Assembly: GCA_018648805.1 (NCBI GenBank)
Contig: JABGQM010000040.1
Location: 6,140-41,018 of the forward strand
Direction: 5' to 3'
From: Verrucomicrobiota bacterium
GTDB taxonomy: Bacteria > Verrucomicrobiota > Kiritimatiellia > UBA8416 > JABMPJ01
DNA: 34,879 bases
Part shown: one piece after another, positions 33,725-34,879 of the stretch
Position numbering within the stretch: the stretch's first letter is position 1
Layout: every line of letters begins with the position of its first letter
The notes under the pieces: generated by a model
Told to the model about the DNA's origin: nothing
Databases searched by the model: none
Seen by the model: the letters and a program-made list of their open reading frames with translations, nothing else
Made by a program: the position numbers and the translations under genes

Positions 33725-34777
33725 CTAGTAGTATAATGCTACTTCATTTCGTGTCTGATTCGAACTCAATATGTGATCAATACCTTTGTATGATACAAGC
33801 TTTGTCTGGGTTGCGCCCACATCACTCTCGATGACACTCTTTTCAATAGTGTTCAAAGCGTGAACCTTATGCAGCTCAAGGTCGCCTGAATCTCTTCGGT
33901 TTCCGACCACAACCACGCTCTGATTCTGAAACCTACCGGCGCTCAATCCGTGGCCGAACGAGAGCGGACGGGTATACTGGAGCGCCCACCCGCCACTGTT
34001 TTTGTAGATATTCAGACTGTTTCCATGAAACGGTTCAATCGTAATGAGTTCATCCTCACCGTCACCATCGAGGTCACAAAATACAAATTCGCTTACCGCG
34101 CGATCGAACAACTGAGTGACTTCCCAGTTGTTCTCATTCCCCGGTTGTATCCCGAAAATACCTTCGTCCCCTGAAATACACAGAACTTCAGCATGATTGA
34201 CGATGCGCTTATTCATACCGTGATTACGGTACAAGTTGTCTATGATCAGCTCGGTTGGCCAGTTGCCATTGCCAGTATTGTCAATACTGTCAATTCGGGT
34301 GTGATAGAGTGCTCCCGGTTTTGACCAGTCGTCCGGAGTCTCCTTATAGCTGCTGCAGGTGGCTGTGAACAGGTGACTTTCGCCATTGATTGTGAGGATC
34401 TCGCAACGGTGGGCAAACGGGAGCGATATCACTTTTTCGGTTCCCCAGGTTCCTGCATGTCTAACGTGAAGGAAAACACCTGCGTCAAACCCGATAAACG
34501 GAGGGAAGAGGCCCATAACCGAAACCAGACAATCCGTCCGGCCCGGCACCGGAATTAGGCTCATCATGCCCCCGGGGCCGTCGGCCACTTTCATTACACT
34601 ATTGTCTTCGGGGTCTATGAGGTAGGCGGGGTGCTCCCTCTCGGAACCGGCAGCAACGAATACCTGATTACCCAGTTCAAACTGGTTTACGGTGTAAACA
34701 AAAGGTAACTCAAACAAAACCTTCTTTTCTAACATATAAACGTTTCCGGTTTTTTCGGGTGTTTTTTCATTGATCAT
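33725..34777 (-). CDS. FG-GAP/VCBS-like beta-propeller protein, apparently cytoplasmic
   Basis: 350 residues built from short beta-blade repeats. FCDLDGDGEDELITIEPF at ~233-250 is a calcium-type DxDxDG loop of FG-GAP/VCBS blades; weaker blades precede it (RIDSIDNTGNGNW at ~161-173, EVLCISGDEGIFGI at ~197-210) and follow it (SFGHGLSAGRFQNQSVVVVG at ~273-292). Such proteins are usually secreted, but no signal peptide is visible at either possible start, ATG 34777 or ATG 34735 (MLEKKVLFELPF, with GGAAA upstream). It is upstream of the cupin-dhaKL unit on the same strand, separated by the repeat block, and shares the lower GC. The role is unknown; binding of a sugar or protein partner is a guess. 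Confidence 0.75.
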   Translation of the reverse strand: MINEKTPEKTGNVYMLEKKVLFELPFVYTVNQFELGNQVFVAAGSEREHPAYLIDPEDNSVMKVADGPGGMMSLIPVPGRTDCLVSVMGLFPPFIGFDAGVFLHVRHAGTWGTEKVISLPFAHRCEILTINGESHLFTATCSSYKETPDDWSKPGALYHTRIDSIDNTGNGNWPTELIIDNLYRNHGMNKRIVNHAEVLCISGDEGIFGIQPGNENNWEVTQLFDRAVSEFVFCDLDGDGEDELITIEPFHGNSLNIYKNSGGWALQYTRPLSFGHGLSAGRFQNQSVVVVGNRRDSGDLELHKVHALNTIEKSVIESDVGATQTKLVSYKGIDHILSSNQTRNEVALYY

Positions 34778-34879
34778 ACAGATAACTCTTCGCAGCCCCC
34801 CACCAGCTTGCCCTGTCTTTTATACACAAAAGTCATTGTCCATCTCCCTCTCTAAGGGGTGCCAGTAGCAAGCCCTCAC
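34778..34879. other. Window edge upstream of the FG-GAP gene
   Basis: 102 bases. A minus-strand frame entering from the edge stops at TGA 34833-34835 (ending LREGDGQ) and could be the last codons of another operon gene, but 15 codons are too few to claim it. The stop is overlapped by an ATG opening a 20-codon frame whose own stop overlaps ATG 34777, so a chain of coupled starts is possible. Confidence 0.25.

Noticed and set aside
1..34879. CRISPR arrays, tRNA/rRNA genes, insertion sequences, prophage genes
   Set aside because: No regularly spaced direct repeats with unique spacers, no cloverleaf or rRNA sequence, and no transposase, integrase or structural phage protein were recognised on either strand by eye.

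Overview
This window looks like a chromosomal contig from a member of the PVC superphylum (Lentisphaerota, Kiritimatiellota or Planctomycetota type), probably a degrader of plant polymers or glycopeptides. The reasons are an SHD1/LamG/FN3 giant secreted protein, a URO-D-like methyltransferase-type protein, a DUF1680 (GH127) hydrolase, an OPT-like transporter tied to LolD/FtsX-type ABC genes, and intergenic repeats. The phylum is inferred from family content and style; there is no rRNA or marker gene. Most of the window is GC-rich. The last ~3.6 kb is visibly AT-richer.

Layout. (1) 1-8994, minus strand: a tight operon read right to left. It holds a LolD-like ATPase, a short FtsX permease, a second LolD-like ATPase, a giant PqqD / degenerate M28 / FtsX membrane protein whose reading frame is broken at about 1855-1868, and a truncated OPT-like polytopic transporter. 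(2) 8995-10750: a decayed-looking stretch with a dyad, a frame-broken small gene and an unplaced ORF. (3) 10751-17769, plus strand: an ADP-ribosylglycohydrolase with a C-terminal LamG/DUF1080-like domain, then yejA-yejB-yejE (microcin C / oligopeptide-type importer) with an enlarged YejB. (4) 17779-23298, minus: an 1839-residue secreted multidomain protein with a HEMGHxxH metallopeptidase-like core. (5) 23299-23946: a nest of direct and inverted repeats. (6) 23947-29507, minus: operon of GH127, DUF885 and yejF, where the last supplies the ATPase that the yejABE operon lacks. (7) 29508-30031: divergent regulatory region dominated by a ~75-nt imperfect inverted repeat. (8) 30032-31249, plus: URO-D-like protein. 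(9) 31271-34777, minus: FG-GAP/VCBS-like protein, repeat block, cupin, dhaK, dhaL, in AT-richer DNA.

How the genes may work together. YejA/B/E and YejF form one complete ABC importer split between two convergent transcription units. YejF is co-transcribed with a cytoplasmic GH127 (candidate beta-L-arabinofuranosidase) and a cytoplasmic DUF885 protein of peptidase-like family. This suggests uptake and intracellular breakdown of glycosylated, possibly arabinosylated, peptides. The giant secreted LamG/metallopeptidase-like protein between the two units could act outside the cell on the parent polymer. The first operon is a different, self-contained ABC/OPT membrane system of unknown cargo; the PqqD-like domain on its giant permease is its most unusual feature.
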